Shown in pieces: positions 26,301 through 35,400 of a stretch of DNA of 64,000 nucleotides; within the stretch, counting starts at the first letter, position 1, and each line of letters begins with the position of its first letter. The translations under genes were made by a program, and so were the position numbers. This stretch comes from Janthinobacterium sp. ROICE36 (lineage in GTDB: Bacteria; Pseudomonadota; Gammaproteobacteria; Burkholderiales; Burkholderiaceae_D), in contig NZ_PEBS01000005.1 of assembly GCF_002869965.1 (NCBI RefSeq), positions 1 through 64,000 of the forward strand, in the 5' to 3' direction. Below the pieces are notes generated by a model that was not told the DNA's origin, did not search any database, and worked only from the letters and a program-made list of their open reading frames with translations.

Positions 26301-26969
26301 CAGCCGGCTCCAGAACAGCGTGCCGTCCTGGCGCCGCAATTCCAGTTCGGTGCGGTACGGCTTGCCCTTCGAGAGCAGTGGCGCCGCCTCCAGCCCCAGG
26401 AGGCGGCAATGCTCGGCAGAACGGTACAGCACCGCGCCCGGCATGCCCGTCAACTGGTGGCGCGCATAGCCGAGCATCTCGGCGGCGCGGATATTGCACT
26501 CCTCGATGAAGCCGCCCTTGGAAAACATGATGCCGACGGCAGCGCTTTCCAGGATGGCCTGCTGTTCCAGCAAGGTCTTGCGCAAGGCTTGCTGGTCGCG
26601 CTGCTGCACGCTGATGTCGGCAAACACCAGCGTCGCGCCCGGCAAGCCATCGCCCACCGGCAGCGGCTTGGCCCATACCTGCACGGCGATGGCGGCATCG
26701 ATTCCCTCCAGACTGCTGTCCCAGTGCCGTTCGCGCCCGGCCGCACCCAGCGCGCCACGCAGCATGCTGGCACTCGACGCGCGGTAGGCGTCCGTAAAAC
26801 AGTCGGCCAGCAGCCGGCCCGACACATCCCTGCCCAGCAAGGCGCTCAAGGCGCCATTCACCGCGACCACCATGCCGCAAGCATCGCAGGCGCAGGCGGG
26901 CAAGGCGATCAGCTGCAAGGCATCGGCGATGAAATCGGGACTGGTCGGTACGCGGTTCATGGACACCAT
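23301..26969 (-). CDS. multi-PAS GGDEF-EAL cyclic-di-GMP protein
   Basis: 1222-aa soluble-looking signalling protein. About six PAS units occupy residues 20-780; five are near-tandem repeats starting with LLEQQAIL(E/D)xAxVGI or similar and ending with GT(V/I)WIIEDxxD. A short coiled coil (AEAVRRARDELELRVHERTAEL) leads to a GGDEF domain with intact RLGGDEF and an upstream RASD inhibitory site. The EAL domain has EVLLR (ExLxR), NLSPRQF, EITETALM and DDFGTGYSSL, all consistent with activity. It may make and break c-di-GMP. No membrane segment is seen. Start ATG 26969 or 26960. Confidence 0.9.
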   Translation of the reverse strand: MVSMNRVPTSPDFIADALQLIALPACACDACGMVVAVNGALSALLGRDVSGRLLADCFTDAYRASSASMLRGALGAAGRERHWDSSLEGIDAAIAVQVWAKPLPVGDGLPGATLVFADISVQQRDQQALRKTLLEQQAILESAAVGIMFSKGGFIEECNIRAAEMLGYARHQLTGMPGAVLYRSAEHCRLLGLEAAPLLSKGKPYRTELELRRQDGTLFWSRLHGRAVDPLNTHDGTVWIIEDISDHRRDEDQLRRAMLEMQAVMDNAPLAIGFQRDKGVLRYNRRFAECFGFDGDSGVGLAVADLYPSRAAYENVVRQASPLLRRGQPFQGEMEMRRRDGSTFWALAYGYVLNPESQTDRGLRDTIWLFDDRSAQKAAEEATRQLMLEQQAILDNASVGILFSRSRLVLRCNPRFAEMFGYAQEEMTGLPAAELFPSPAAYAEFGMQATPLLGQGLPYEQDEVLFRRRDGSLFWCRIRAKAVDQTHNEQGTIWIIEDVTDSRQAQMEVAAIMTNASVSILYTKNRLITRYNLGFAAMFGYRGDEALGLPGRALYVSQQSYELLGAAAFPFLSVAKPFQTEVEMMRRDGSTLWAQLIAYVVNPDDPAAGTIWIIEDRTEAKRAEESLRNALLENQAILDSAVLGISVVEDGYNLRANSKMEELFGYGPGEINGLSVQALYPDAAAWKAARGETARDFGAGRVHMSEYQLVRKDGSRFWARLSGRPFDLAHVHGRSVWLVDDVTARREAAEAVRRARDELELRVHERTAELAGANLLLQGEIAERRQAEARVHHMAYHDNLTGLPNRALLSDRLERAMLSSQRSGRKLAVMFIDLDRFKTINDSLGHMTGDLLLKEVAGRLCRAVRASDTVARLGGDEFVVLVPGIRDTDEASRVAEKIIEALTPAFPLDGHVLHVTPSIGICVYPDDGGDVDTLMRHADAAMYHAKGSGRNNYQFFTQTMNQAAALHFDLESSLRTALALQQFELFYQPIIDIATRRLHGMEVLLRWRRPGHGLVLPDRFIPIMEENGLIVPVGEWVMRKACEQSMAWQRQGLQPVPLAVNLSPRQFMHKGLVAAIGAVVRETGIDPVLLEFEITETALMQHGEHTLEILRQINGMGLRLSIDDFGTGYSSLAYLKRFPVKKVKIDRAFVKDLEHSAEDRAIVAAIIALADSLQLSTVAEGVETEEQFALLQANGCRYAQGYLFSAPVPAANAQSLLERLPA

Positions 26970-27104
26970 GGGTCGGTTGTTAGCGGTCGGAATGCACCTG
27001 AGCAATATATTCGTCAGGCACCACAGTGCTGTTAGATCATAAACCAGTTTCCGGGGGTTTTTTCATATTCCTTATTGGCAATACCTGAAACGCCACAGAC
27101 CACT

Positions 27105-27122
27105 TGCAACACGCCCGTTGCA
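27105..27122. promoter_or_regulatory. candidate operator dyad upstream of the PrpR-like gene
   Basis: A perfect dyad TGCAAC-ACGCCC-GTTGCA, followed by another GTTGCA at 27128-27133, lies 40-65 nt before the activator ATG. Autoregulation is inferred from position only. Confidence 0.4.
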
Positions 27123-27169
27123 CCGGCGTTGCATGGTAAGAAAATGAAACAAATCGTTTAGAATAAAGC

Positions 27170-28795
27170 ATGCGCCGCCCTCCCCAACCTCCGCTCGACC
27201 ACCGCGACAAACCCATCATCTGGACCGTCTCCGTCTCGCGCCTGTTCGACCTGTTCCGCGACATCACGCTTGAATACGACGACCTGGCGACGATCGAGCC
27301 GATCAACCTGGGCTTCGACGACGCCGTGCGCCACATCCGCGAACGCATGGCCACCGAGCGCTGCGATGCCGTCATCGCGGCAGGCTCGAACGGCGCCTAC
27401 CTGAAAGGCCGGCTGTCGGTGCCCGTCATCATCGCCAAGGCCAGCGGCTATGACGTGATGCAGGCGCTGGCGCGCGCGCGGCGCATCTCGCCGCAGATCG
27501 GCGTCGTCACCTACCAGGACCCGATGCCCGAACTTGCCGAATTTGCCGCCACCTTCGGCTTCCAGATTGCCCAGCGCACCTATGCCACCGAGGAAGACGC
27601 GCGCGCGCAGATCAACGAACTGAAGGCGGCCGGCGTCAAGGCCGTCGTCGGTGCGGGCCTCGTCACCGACCTGGCCGAAGAGGCGGGACTGGCCGCCGTC
27701 TTCGTGTATTCGGCCACGGCCATCCGGCGCGCCTTCGACGACGCGCTGGAACTGGCGCGCCTGACCCAGATCGAATCGAACCGGGGACGGCGGGCGGCAG
27801 TGGCCGACACTTTGCGCGCGCGCCATGGCTTGCACGACTTGCGCGGCGAATCGGAAGCGATGGAAGCGCTGCGCCAGTCGGTGGTGCTGTATGCCCGCTC
27901 GCCGGCGACGGTGCTGATCCAGGGCGAGACGGGCAGCGGCAAGGAGCTGGTGGCGCAGGCCATCCACCGCGAAAGCCCGCGCAGCCTGGGTGCGAACCGG
28001 CCCTTCATCGCCATCAATTGCGGCGCCATCGCCGAATCGCTGCTCGAATCGGAGCTGTTCGGCCACGAGGACGGAGCCTTTACGGGCGCGCGCCGGGGCG
28101 GCCACGCGGGCCTGTTCGAAGCGGCCAACCACGGCACCCTGTTCCTCGATGAAATCGGCGAAATGCCGCTGGCCCTGCAAACGCGCTTGCTGCGCGTGCT
28201 GGAAGAGCGCGAAGTGGTGCGCGTGGGCGGCACGCGGCCCATCGCCATCCATGTGCGCATCATCAGCGCCACCCATTGCGACCTGGAGCAGCGCATCCGC
28301 GAAGGACGCTTCCGCGCCGACCTGTTCTATCGCCTGGCCGTGCTGCGCCTGCATTTGCCCGCCTTGCGCGAACGCGCCAGCGATATTCCCGGCCTGGCCG
28401 AATGGACGCTGAAAAACGCGCTGGCCGCGCTGGGCGCCCGTCCGCACCCCAACCTGCACGCGGAAATCCAGGCCTGCGCGCCGCTGCTGCGCCGCTACGA
28501 CTGGCCCGGCAACGTGCGCGAACTGCGCAACCTGGCCGAGCGCCTGGCCCTGTTCCTGGCCGCCGAACCGCTGCAGGCGCTGACGCCCGCCTTCGTGCTG
28601 GGCGTGGCGCCCGAACTGGGCAACGCTACCGGCACGGCGGCGCTGCTGCCGGCGCCCGCCGCCGCCATCGCGCCACGCCTGGAAGATGACAGCGCCAGCG
28701 CCGTACTGGCGCGCTTCGGCGGGCGCCGCGACGCCGCCGCCCATTACCTCGGCATCAGCCGCACCACTCTGTGGCGCCGCCTGCGCGCCGGTTAA
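27170..28795 (+). CDS. PrpR-type sigma54-dependent transcriptional activator
   Basis: 541-aa bacterial enhancer-binding protein. The N-terminal PrpR_N sensory domain (about 15-190; [32 protein letters not shown]) binds a small ligand, 2-methylcitrate in the propionate regulator. The AAA+ domain has Walker A GETGSGKE, the sigma54-contact loop GAFTGA and Walker [14 protein letters not shown]-terminal Fis-type HTH ends in [14 protein letters not shown]. No prpBCD genes are nearby, so the name prpR is not certain. Only 25 nt separate it from the following dioxygenase. Confidence 0.87.
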   Translation: MRRPPQPPLDHRDKPIIWTVSVSRLFDLFRDITLEYDDLATIEPINLGFDDAVRHIRERMATERCDAVIAAGSNGAYLKGRLSVPVIIAKASGYDVMQALARARRISPQIGVVTYQDPMPELAEFAATFGFQIAQRTYATEEDARAQINELKAAGVKAVVGAGLVTDLAEEAGLAAVFVYSATAIRRAFDDALELARLTQIESNRGRRAAVADTLRARHGLHDLRGESEAMEALRQSVVLYARSPATVLIQGETGSGKELVAQAIHRESPRSLGANRPFIAINCGAIAESLLESELFGHEDGAFTGARRGGHAGLFEAANHGTLFLDEIGEMPLALQTRLLRVLEEREVVRVGGTRPIAIHVRIISATHCDLEQRIREGRFRADLFYRLAVLRLHLPALRERASDIPGLAEWTLKNALAALGARPHPNLHAEIQACAPLLRRYDWPGNVRELRNLAERLALFLAAEPLQALTPAFVLGVAPELGNATGTAALLPAPAAAIAPRLEDDSASAVLARFGGRRDAAAHYLGISRTTLWRRLRAG

Positions 28796-28820
28796 CTCCC
28801 ACCCAACCACCCACCACAGC

Positions 28821-29759
28821 ATGGACGACTGGCCTCACCTGCACGATTTATGGCAACACTGCACGGGACGCCGCAGCGCTGCCGGCGCCAGCGGACTGGC
28901 ACGCGACCAGCAGGACATCAAGGCCCTGTACGCGCGCGGCATTTCGATGGAAGACGCTCTGCACTTCCTGTATCAGCAACGGCCGACCGTGAAAGCCTAC
29001 AGCGACTGGATCGCCGCGCGCACGCGAGCGCGCCCCGCGCACGCCGCCAGTGCGCACCAGGATGTGCTGTCCGCCGCCGAGTTGCGTCATTTCGACGAGC
29101 ACGGCTATCTGGTGCTGCGCGGTGCCGTACCGCGCGCACAGTGCGCCGCCGCCCGGGCGGCCATCTGGGAGTATCTGGGCGCCAGCCCCGATGATGCGGC
29201 ATCGTGGTACCAGCCGCACCCGGGCAAGCGGGGCCTGATGCTGCAGTTTTCCGACCATCCTGCCCTTGAGGAAAACCGCCACAGCGCGCACGTTCACCAC
29301 GCCTATCAGCAGCTATACGACACAAGCACCGGCGCCGGCACCGGCATCTACGCCAGCATCGACAAGGTAAGCTTCAATCCGCCGGAAACGCCGCAGCACC
29401 GTTTCCCTGGCAGCGCCCTGCACTGGGACGTCAGCCTGCAACAGCCAATTCCCTTCAAGCTGCAAGGCATGCTGTACCTGAGCGACTGTCCCGCGCAGCA
29501 TGGCGCCTTTCATTGCGTTCCCGGCTTCCAGCACCACCTGCCCGCCTGGCTGCAGCAAGTGCCACAGGGCCGCCAGCCGCGCGAATGGGCCGTCGAAGAC
29601 TTGCGGCCCGTGCCTGTCGAAGGCATGGCCGGCGATTTCATCATCTGGCACCAGGCCTTGCCACATTGCGCCACGCCCAACCGCGGCCCGGCGCCGCGCA
29701 TGGTGCAGTACCTGACCTACCTTCCCGACCACTGCCAGGATCAGGATGCATGGGTCTGA
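28821..29759 (+). CDS. phytanoyl-CoA dioxygenase (PhyH) family protein
   Basis: 312-aa Fe(II)/2-oxoglutarate oxygenase. After a helical N-terminal extension of about 85 residues, the PhyH core begins at LRHFDEHGYLVLRGAVP. The iron facial triad is HWD in SALHWDVSLQ plus a distal His in IIWHQALPHCATPN, with Arg in PRMVQYL to bind 2-oxoglutarate. The substrate is unknown. Start ATG 28821 lacks a strong SD. It follows the PrpR-type activator closely and may be cotranscribed. Confidence 0.85.
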   Translation: MDDWPHLHDLWQHCTGRRSAAGASGLARDQQDIKALYARGISMEDALHFLYQQRPTVKAYSDWIAARTRARPAHAASAHQDVLSAAELRHFDEHGYLVLRGAVPRAQCAAARAAIWEYLGASPDDAASWYQPHPGKRGLMLQFSDHPALEENRHSAHVHHAYQQLYDTSTGAGTGIYASIDKVSFNPPETPQHRFPGSALHWDVSLQQPIPFKLQGMLYLSDCPAQHGAFHCVPGFQHHLPAWLQQVPQGRQPREWAVEDLRPVPVEGMAGDFIIWHQALPHCATPNRGPAPRMVQYLTYLPDHCQDQDAWV

Positions 29760-29849
29760 ACCGCTCATCCCGGCCTGCCGCCGCCCATCCCGCAGCGCTG
29801 GCTGCCGGGCGCCTGCGCCGCTAGCATGGTGGTCAAGGAGGAGTACCCC

Positions 29850-30722
29850 ATGAAACGAACACTGCAAACATTGATCTTGCTCACCACCGCGCTGCTGGCA
29901 GGCGCCAGCCGGGCCGCCGCGCCCGCGGCATTCACGGTCGATGTCACGGGCCAGGGCCGCCCCCTGATCCTGATTCCCGGTCTGGCATCCTCGGGCGAAG
30001 TCTGGCAAGGCACGGTGGCGCGCCTGTGCGGCCCGCACGCCGCACGCCAATGCCACGTGCTGACACTGGCCGGCTTCGCCGGCGTGGCGCCCATCGAGGG
30101 CGACTTGCTGGCACAGGCAGAGCAGCAACTGGCCGACTACATCGTGGCGAAAAAACTGGGCCAGCCGGCCATCATCGGGCATAGCCTGGGCGGTTTCCTG
30201 GCGTTGAAAATGGCCATCGACCATCCGGCCCGGACGGGCAAACTGGTAATCGTCGACTCGCTGCCGGCGCTGGGTGCGACGCAGCTGCCCTCCATCACGC
30301 CGCCGCAATTGCAAGCCATGGCTACGCAGATGCAAACGGCCATGCGCGCGCAGGATGACGCCACCTACGCCGCCAGCCAGCGCCGCGCGGTAAGCAGCAT
30401 GGCCAGCGCGCCGGCCGACGTGGAACGCATCATCGGCTGGGGCCAGCGCTCGGACCGCGAGACGGTGATCAGGGCCATGGGCACGCTGATGGCCAGCGAC
30501 CTGCGCCAGGACGTGGCGAAAATAAAATCCCCCACCCTGGTACTGGGCACATGGATCGCCTACAAGGACTATGCGCCGCGCACCGCCATCGAAGCCACCT
30601 TCCAACAGCAGTATGCACAGCTACCTGGCGTAAAAGTCGCGCTGGCCGATACGGCGCGCCACTTCATCATGTACGACCAGCCGGACTGGATGGTTGCGCG
30701 CATCGAACAGTTCCTGGACTAG
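29850..30722 (+). CDS. exported alpha/beta hydrolase
   Basis: 290-aa hydrolase with a signal peptide (LQTLILLTTALLAGASRAAA). The fold is seen in PLILIPGLASSGEVW (oxyanion region) and the nucleophile elbow GHSLGGF. A Ser-His arrangement ends with DTARHFIMYDQPDW, where His is the expected base. The substrate is unknown; esterase, lactonase or peptidase are all possible. AAGGAGG precedes ATG 29850. The following kinase starts 3 nt after its stop, so the three genes to 32491 form an operon. Confidence 0.87.
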   Translation: MKRTLQTLILLTTALLAGASRAAAPAAFTVDVTGQGRPLILIPGLASSGEVWQGTVARLCGPHAARQCHVLTLAGFAGVAPIEGDLLAQAEQQLADYIVAKKLGQPAIIGHSLGGFLALKMAIDHPARTGKLVIVDSLPALGATQLPSITPPQLQAMATQMQTAMRAQDDATYAASQRRAVSSMASAPADVERIIGWGQRSDRETVIRAMGTLMASDLRQDVAKIKSPTLVLGTWIAYKDYAPRTAIEATFQQQYAQLPGVKVALADTARHFIMYDQPDWMVARIEQFLD

Positions 30723-30725
30723 GCA

Positions 30726-31775
30726 ATGAACGCGCCCTTGCACCGGCCGCCGCTGCTGGCCAGGATCAACTGGTACTGGGCCTTCCAGCTGGCCGGCTGG
30801 GGCGCGCTCGCCTTGTTCAACAGCGTGTATGGCGGCTCCTCGCAGTTGCGCATCGTCGTGACGATTGCCTGCTGGGGTTCCCTGGGCGGGCTGCTGCTGT
30901 CGCACCTGTGGCATGGCGTCCTGCGCCGGTACGGCTGGGCGGCAAACGGCTTGCGCTGGCAACGCATCGTGCCGTCGCTGATCCTGCTGGCAGTCATCCA
31001 GACGGCCAGCGTGACAACCGCCTTCCACATCATGTATCCCCCCGGCACCATCCGCGGCATAGCCTGGCTGCCCGGCGCGCTGCTGTTCTGGTTCGGGGTA
31101 TTTCTGACCTGGACGATGTTCTACTTCACCGCGCTGTCGCTGCGCCGCGCCAGCCGCTTCGAGGCCGAGGCGCTGCGCCTGGAAGTGCTGGCCAAAGACG
31201 CCCAGTTGCGCGCCCTGCAGGCACAGGTCAATCCGCATTTTTTCTTCAATAGCCTCAATAGCGTGCGCGCGCTGATCTTCGAAGACCGCGAAGCGGCCGC
31301 GCACATGATCGACCAGCTGGCCGGCCTGATGCGCCACGCGCTGCAATCGGGCCAGCATGCCACGGTGCCGCTGTCGTCCGAACTGGACGCCGTGCGCGCC
31401 TACCTGGCGATCGAACAGAGTCGCTTCGAGGATCGCCTGCGCGTCAGCTTCGACATCCCCCCCGGCACCGATCATGTGCGCGTGCCACCCATGGCCCTGC
31501 AAACGCTGGTGGAAAACGCCGTCAAATATGGTGTGGAGACAAGCGCCGATGGCGGCGACATCCGCATCACGGCGCAGCGCGGCGCTGGCATGGACGCGCT
31601 GCAGATCGAGGTGGCCAACACGGGCGAGCTGCGCAGCGCGTCCGGCTCCACCGGCATCGGCTTGCGCAATGCGCGCCAGCGCTTGCAGCTGGCCTGCGGC
31701 GAGCACGCCAGCCTGGAACTGCGCCAGCAGGCGGGCTGGGTATATGCCACCATCCATTTGCCGGAACTGCCATGA
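30726..31775 (+). CDS. LytS-type sensor histidine kinase
   Basis: 349-aa membrane histidine kinase. Four membrane helices fill residues 10-130 (YWAFQLAGWGALALFN, IVVTIACWGSLGGLLLS, SLILLAVIQTASVTTAF, GALLFWFGVFLTWTMFYF). The His_kinase domain follows: LQAQVNPHFFFNSLNSVRAL with the phospho-acceptor His, N box LVENAVKYG and G box GSTGIGLRNARQRL. It pairs with the LytTR regulator that overlaps its end by 4 nt (ATGA). It is the second system of this class in the window. Confidence 0.9.
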   Translation: MNAPLHRPPLLARINWYWAFQLAGWGALALFNSVYGGSSQLRIVVTIACWGSLGGLLLSHLWHGVLRRYGWAANGLRWQRIVPSLILLAVIQTASVTTAFHIMYPPGTIRGIAWLPGALLFWFGVFLTWTMFYFTALSLRRASRFEAEALRLEVLAKDAQLRALQAQVNPHFFFNSLNSVRALIFEDREAAAHMIDQLAGLMRHALQSGQHATVPLSSELDAVRAYLAIEQSRFEDRLRVSFDIPPGTDHVRVPPMALQTLVENAVKYGVETSADGGDIRITAQRGAGMDALQIEVANTGELRSASGSTGIGLRNARQRLQLACGEHASLELRQQAGWVYATIHLPELP

Positions 31776-32491
31776 ACGGCCAGCCGCTCAAGGTACTGCT
31801 GGTCGATGACGAGCGCCTGGCGCGCGCCGAGCTGCGTCGCCTGCTGGCGCCGCATGTGCAGCGGGGCGCAGTGGATATCCTGGGCGAGGCGGCCAGCGCG
31901 GCCGACGCCGTCGCGCAGATCGGCAAGCTGCGCCGGGACCTCCTGCTGCTCGATGTGCAGATGCCGGGCGGCTCCGGCTTCGACTTGCTGGCCGCGCTCG
32001 ACGATGCGCCCGATGTCATCTTTTGCACGGCCTTCGACCAGTACGCGCTGCAGGCGTTCGAGGTCAGCGCGCTCGATTACCTGCAAAAACCCGTGCAGGC
32101 GGCACGCCTGGCCACGGCGCTGGCGCGTGCCGGCGCGCGGGCGCAAGCCGTGCCGCCGCCGGCGCCGCGCAAGGTCTTCATCAAGGATGGGGAACGCTGC
32201 TGGTTTGTAGCGTTTGACGATATCCGCCTGCTGGAATCGGAAGGCAACTACACACGCGTGCATTTCGGTGCGCAGCATCCGCTGATGCTGCGCACCCTGA
32301 ACCAGCTGGAAGAAAAGCTTGATCCCGCCCTGTTCTTGCGCGCCAACCGGCGCCAGATCGTCAACCTGGCGCAGGTGGCGCAACTCGCGCCGAACGCCGC
32401 CGATGGCCTCGAATTGCAGCTGCTGGACGGCAGCGTGGTCGAGGTATCACGCCGTCGCGCGCAGCAGTTCAAGGCCGCTTGCGGCCTGTAA
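31772..32491 (+). CDS. LytTR response regulator
   Basis: 239-aa regulator with receiver plus LytTR DNA-binding domain. Acidic pocket LLVDDER, phospho-acceptor Asp61 in LLLLDVQMPGG, conserved Lys in YLQKPVQA. The LytTR part (about 130-239) has IRLLESEGNYTRVHFG and FLRANRRQIVNL. It probably controls its own operon with the hydrolase. It ends 5 nt from the convergent tricorn gene. Confidence 0.9.
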   Translation: MNGQPLKVLLVDDERLARAELRRLLAPHVQRGAVDILGEAASAADAVAQIGKLRRDLLLLDVQMPGGSGFDLLAALDDAPDVIFCTAFDQYALQAFEVSALDYLQKPVQAARLATALARAGARAQAVPPPAPRKVFIKDGERCWFVAFDDIRLLESEGNYTRVHFGAQHPLMLRTLNQLEEKLDPALFLRANRRQIVNLAQVAQLAPNAADGLELQLLDGSVVEVSRRRAQQFKAACGL

Positions 32492-32496
32492 GCGCA

Positions 32497-35400
32497 CTAT
32501 TTCAGCGCGGGGATCGGCTGCGCCTGGAATGCGGGGCGCGGCTGCTCCTTGAGTTTTTTCGCCAGCATGTCGAGCGCCACTTCCAGTTGGCGGTCGGCGC
32601 CGACGAAGGTGGCGTGCGGAGGATTTTCCACCTCCACGTCCGGCACCACGCCCACGCCTTCGATCAGCCACTGGCCATCGATGCCGAACTGGCCGTTTTC
32701 CGCCACGCGCGCCATGCCATTGTCGGCCAGACGCGTATTGTCGCTCAGCCAGACGCCGGCGCCGGCGGTGCGCTTGCCCACCAGCGGTGCCAGTTTCAAT
32801 GCCTTGATGCCGGCGGCGAAGGTTTCGCCATCCGAATACGTGAGTTCATCGACCAGCACCACCAGGTGGCCGCGGAAGGTGTTCTGCATGTTCGACGATG
32901 GCTGGACGCCTGGCGGCGCCCAGTAGGCCCAGGCCTTGCGCAGCAGTTTTTCGATGATCCAGCTGTCAATATTGCCGCCGTTATTGCGTCGCACGTCGAT
33001 GATCAAGCCTTCGCGGTTGATATTGGCGTAAAAATCGCGCGCGAACGAGGCGATGTCGTTGGCGCCCATGGCGCGCAGGTGCAGGTAGCCGATGCGCCCT
33101 TGCGAAGCGGCCGCCACCTGCTCGGCGCGGCTCAATTCCCAGTCGCCATAGCGCAGCGCCGTCTGTTTCGCCATATTGACAGGCGTGACGATGACGGCGC
33201 GCGGCGCGCCCTTGCCATTACCCCGTTTGACCTGCAGCAGCACCTGCTTGTCAGCCTGGTTCAGCAGCAGGTCGCTAATATCGCGTGCGGCCAGCACATC
33301 CTTGCCATTGACAGCCGTGATCACGTCGCCCGCCCTCACATCCACTTCGGGGCGCGACAGGGGCGAGCGCGCCGAGGGCAATTCCACTTCGCTGCGGTAG
33401 ACATGCTCGACCCGGTAGCCGTCGCCGGTGCGCGCCAGCACGGCGCCCAGGCCGGCCGGCGCGCCTTCCTGCTCCGTGCGGCGCAATTCGCCGGGGCGGA
33501 TCTGCGAATGCAGGGCGCCCACTTCGGCCACCATCATGCCCAGCACGTCATTGAGTTCGGCCCGGTCCGTGACCCGCTCGACCAGCGGCGCATATTTGTC
33601 GCGCGCCGCCTTCCAGTTCACGCCGCGCATCTTCGCGTCGTACAGGAAGTCGCGGTGCAAGCGCCAGGCGTCGTTGAACATCTGCTTCCATTCCAGGCGC
33701 GGATTCGAGACAAACGTCCAGTCATCGACCTTGACCTTGGCCTTCGTCAGGTCAGCCGGCAGCTTGGCGCCCGCCTCGATCACCAGCATCTCGCCCGGCC
33801 CAGTAGCCGCTGCTGTCCTGTAGTACAAATGCTTTTTATCCTGGGCCAGGTCGAATTCGCGCACATTGGCCACCAGCAGTTCCGGCTTGGAGCCGGTATT
33901 GCCGATGGCGACAGTCTTCAGGCTGGACTTGTTCTCGCCGCTGTCGCGCTCGAGGAAATACAGGCGCTTGTCATCCATGGCCAGCGCACCGTAATTGCCC
34001 GCCGCCAGCGGCACTTCATACAGGCGCTCGGCCAGTCCCTGGCTGACGATGGCTGGCAAGGCGGCCGGCGCCTTTTTCACTGCGCCCTTGCCGCCAGCCT
34101 TCTCCAGAGCCTTTTCCGCCGCCAGTTCGGCCGCTTTTTCATCGTCCGTTTCGGCCGGCTTGACGCCAGGTCGGCTCAGCTCATCATCGGGCTGGAACGG
34201 GAAACGGTTGCCCGGCTGCAGCGCCAGCGCATACACGCCGATGCGCTTGTCGAACACGGGCCCCATGTTGCGGTCGCCCCACGGCGACCCGTTGGCCAGC
34301 TGGAAATTACGCGCCGACATGAAATACAGCCAACGCCCGTCGGGCGAAAACACGGGCGAGCCGGACGTATAGCGGTCGCTGGTGACGAATTGCAACTGCT
34401 TCGAAGCGAGGTTGTACAAGCCGATCTGCTCGCGCTGCTCGTTGCTGGCCACGCGCACGATGGCCAGGTTGCGGCTGTCCGGCGACCATTGCACTTCCTC
34501 GTGCTTGTCCACGCCCGCCTTGCCCGCGTCGTCGATCAGCTGGTTGCCCTTCGTTGCCAGGTCCAGCAGCCAGAAGCGGCCCTTCTTGTCCGTGTGCGCC
34601 AGCCAGCGCCCGTCCGGCGACGGATACAGTTTCCAGCGGTGGTTGTCGCCCTGCGTCGTCAGTTGCTCGCCCTTGCCCGAGCCATCGGCGGCGTACTTCC
34701 AGATTTCATTTTCGCCGCTCGTGTCGACGATGGCGAACACGGATTTCTCGTCGCTGGAAAAGACGGCGTCACGCGCCCGCGCCCCTTCGGGAATGGCGAT
34801 ATCGACGCGGCGCAAACTGCCCGTGCCGGCGATACTGACGCGGCCTCGTGCTGTAAGGATGATGCGCTCATCCTTGCCCGACAGCTGCACATTGCTCAAG
34901 GTATCGAGCGGCGAGCGGATCTGGCGCGCGCGCTGCTGGTCGAAGTCGGATACGAGGTTGATCGGTAGCGGCGATGAGTCCGTCCCTGCCGCCAGGTCCA
35001 GCACCTGCAGGTCGGCGCCCAATTGATACACGATCTTGCCATCGCCCAGGGAAGCATTGCGCACGTCCCACTGCGTGTGCTTGGTCAACGCGCGGCGATC
35101 GGAGCCGTCGGGCAGCATGCTCCACAGATTGTCGCTGCCGCCCGCGTCGCTGATGTAATAGACGCGGCCCTGCCACCACATGGGGCGCTTGTTGTTGCCC
35201 GCCAACACGGCGGCTTCCGTGTGCATGTGCACGGCCTCGCCCTTGCCATCCAGCGCATAGCGCCACAGGGTGGCATGCGCGCCGCCCCGGTAGTTGCGCA
35301 CATTATCGTTGGTCATGGCCAGGCCGAAACGCGTGAAAAACAAGGTCTTGCCCGCGTCGTCGAGCACGGCATCGTTGGCGTCGGCCACGGGAAACACGCG

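Noticed and set aside
23136..27035. Very long plus-strand open frame (about 1300 codons)
   Set aside because: It is antisense to the multi-PAS GGDEF-EAL gene, has His/Arg/Gln-rich low-complexity translation with no recognisable domain, and is explained by GC-rich codon usage of the real gene.
32479..34968. Plus-strand open frame opposite the tricorn protease (829 codons)
   Set aside because: Antisense shadow with no motifs.
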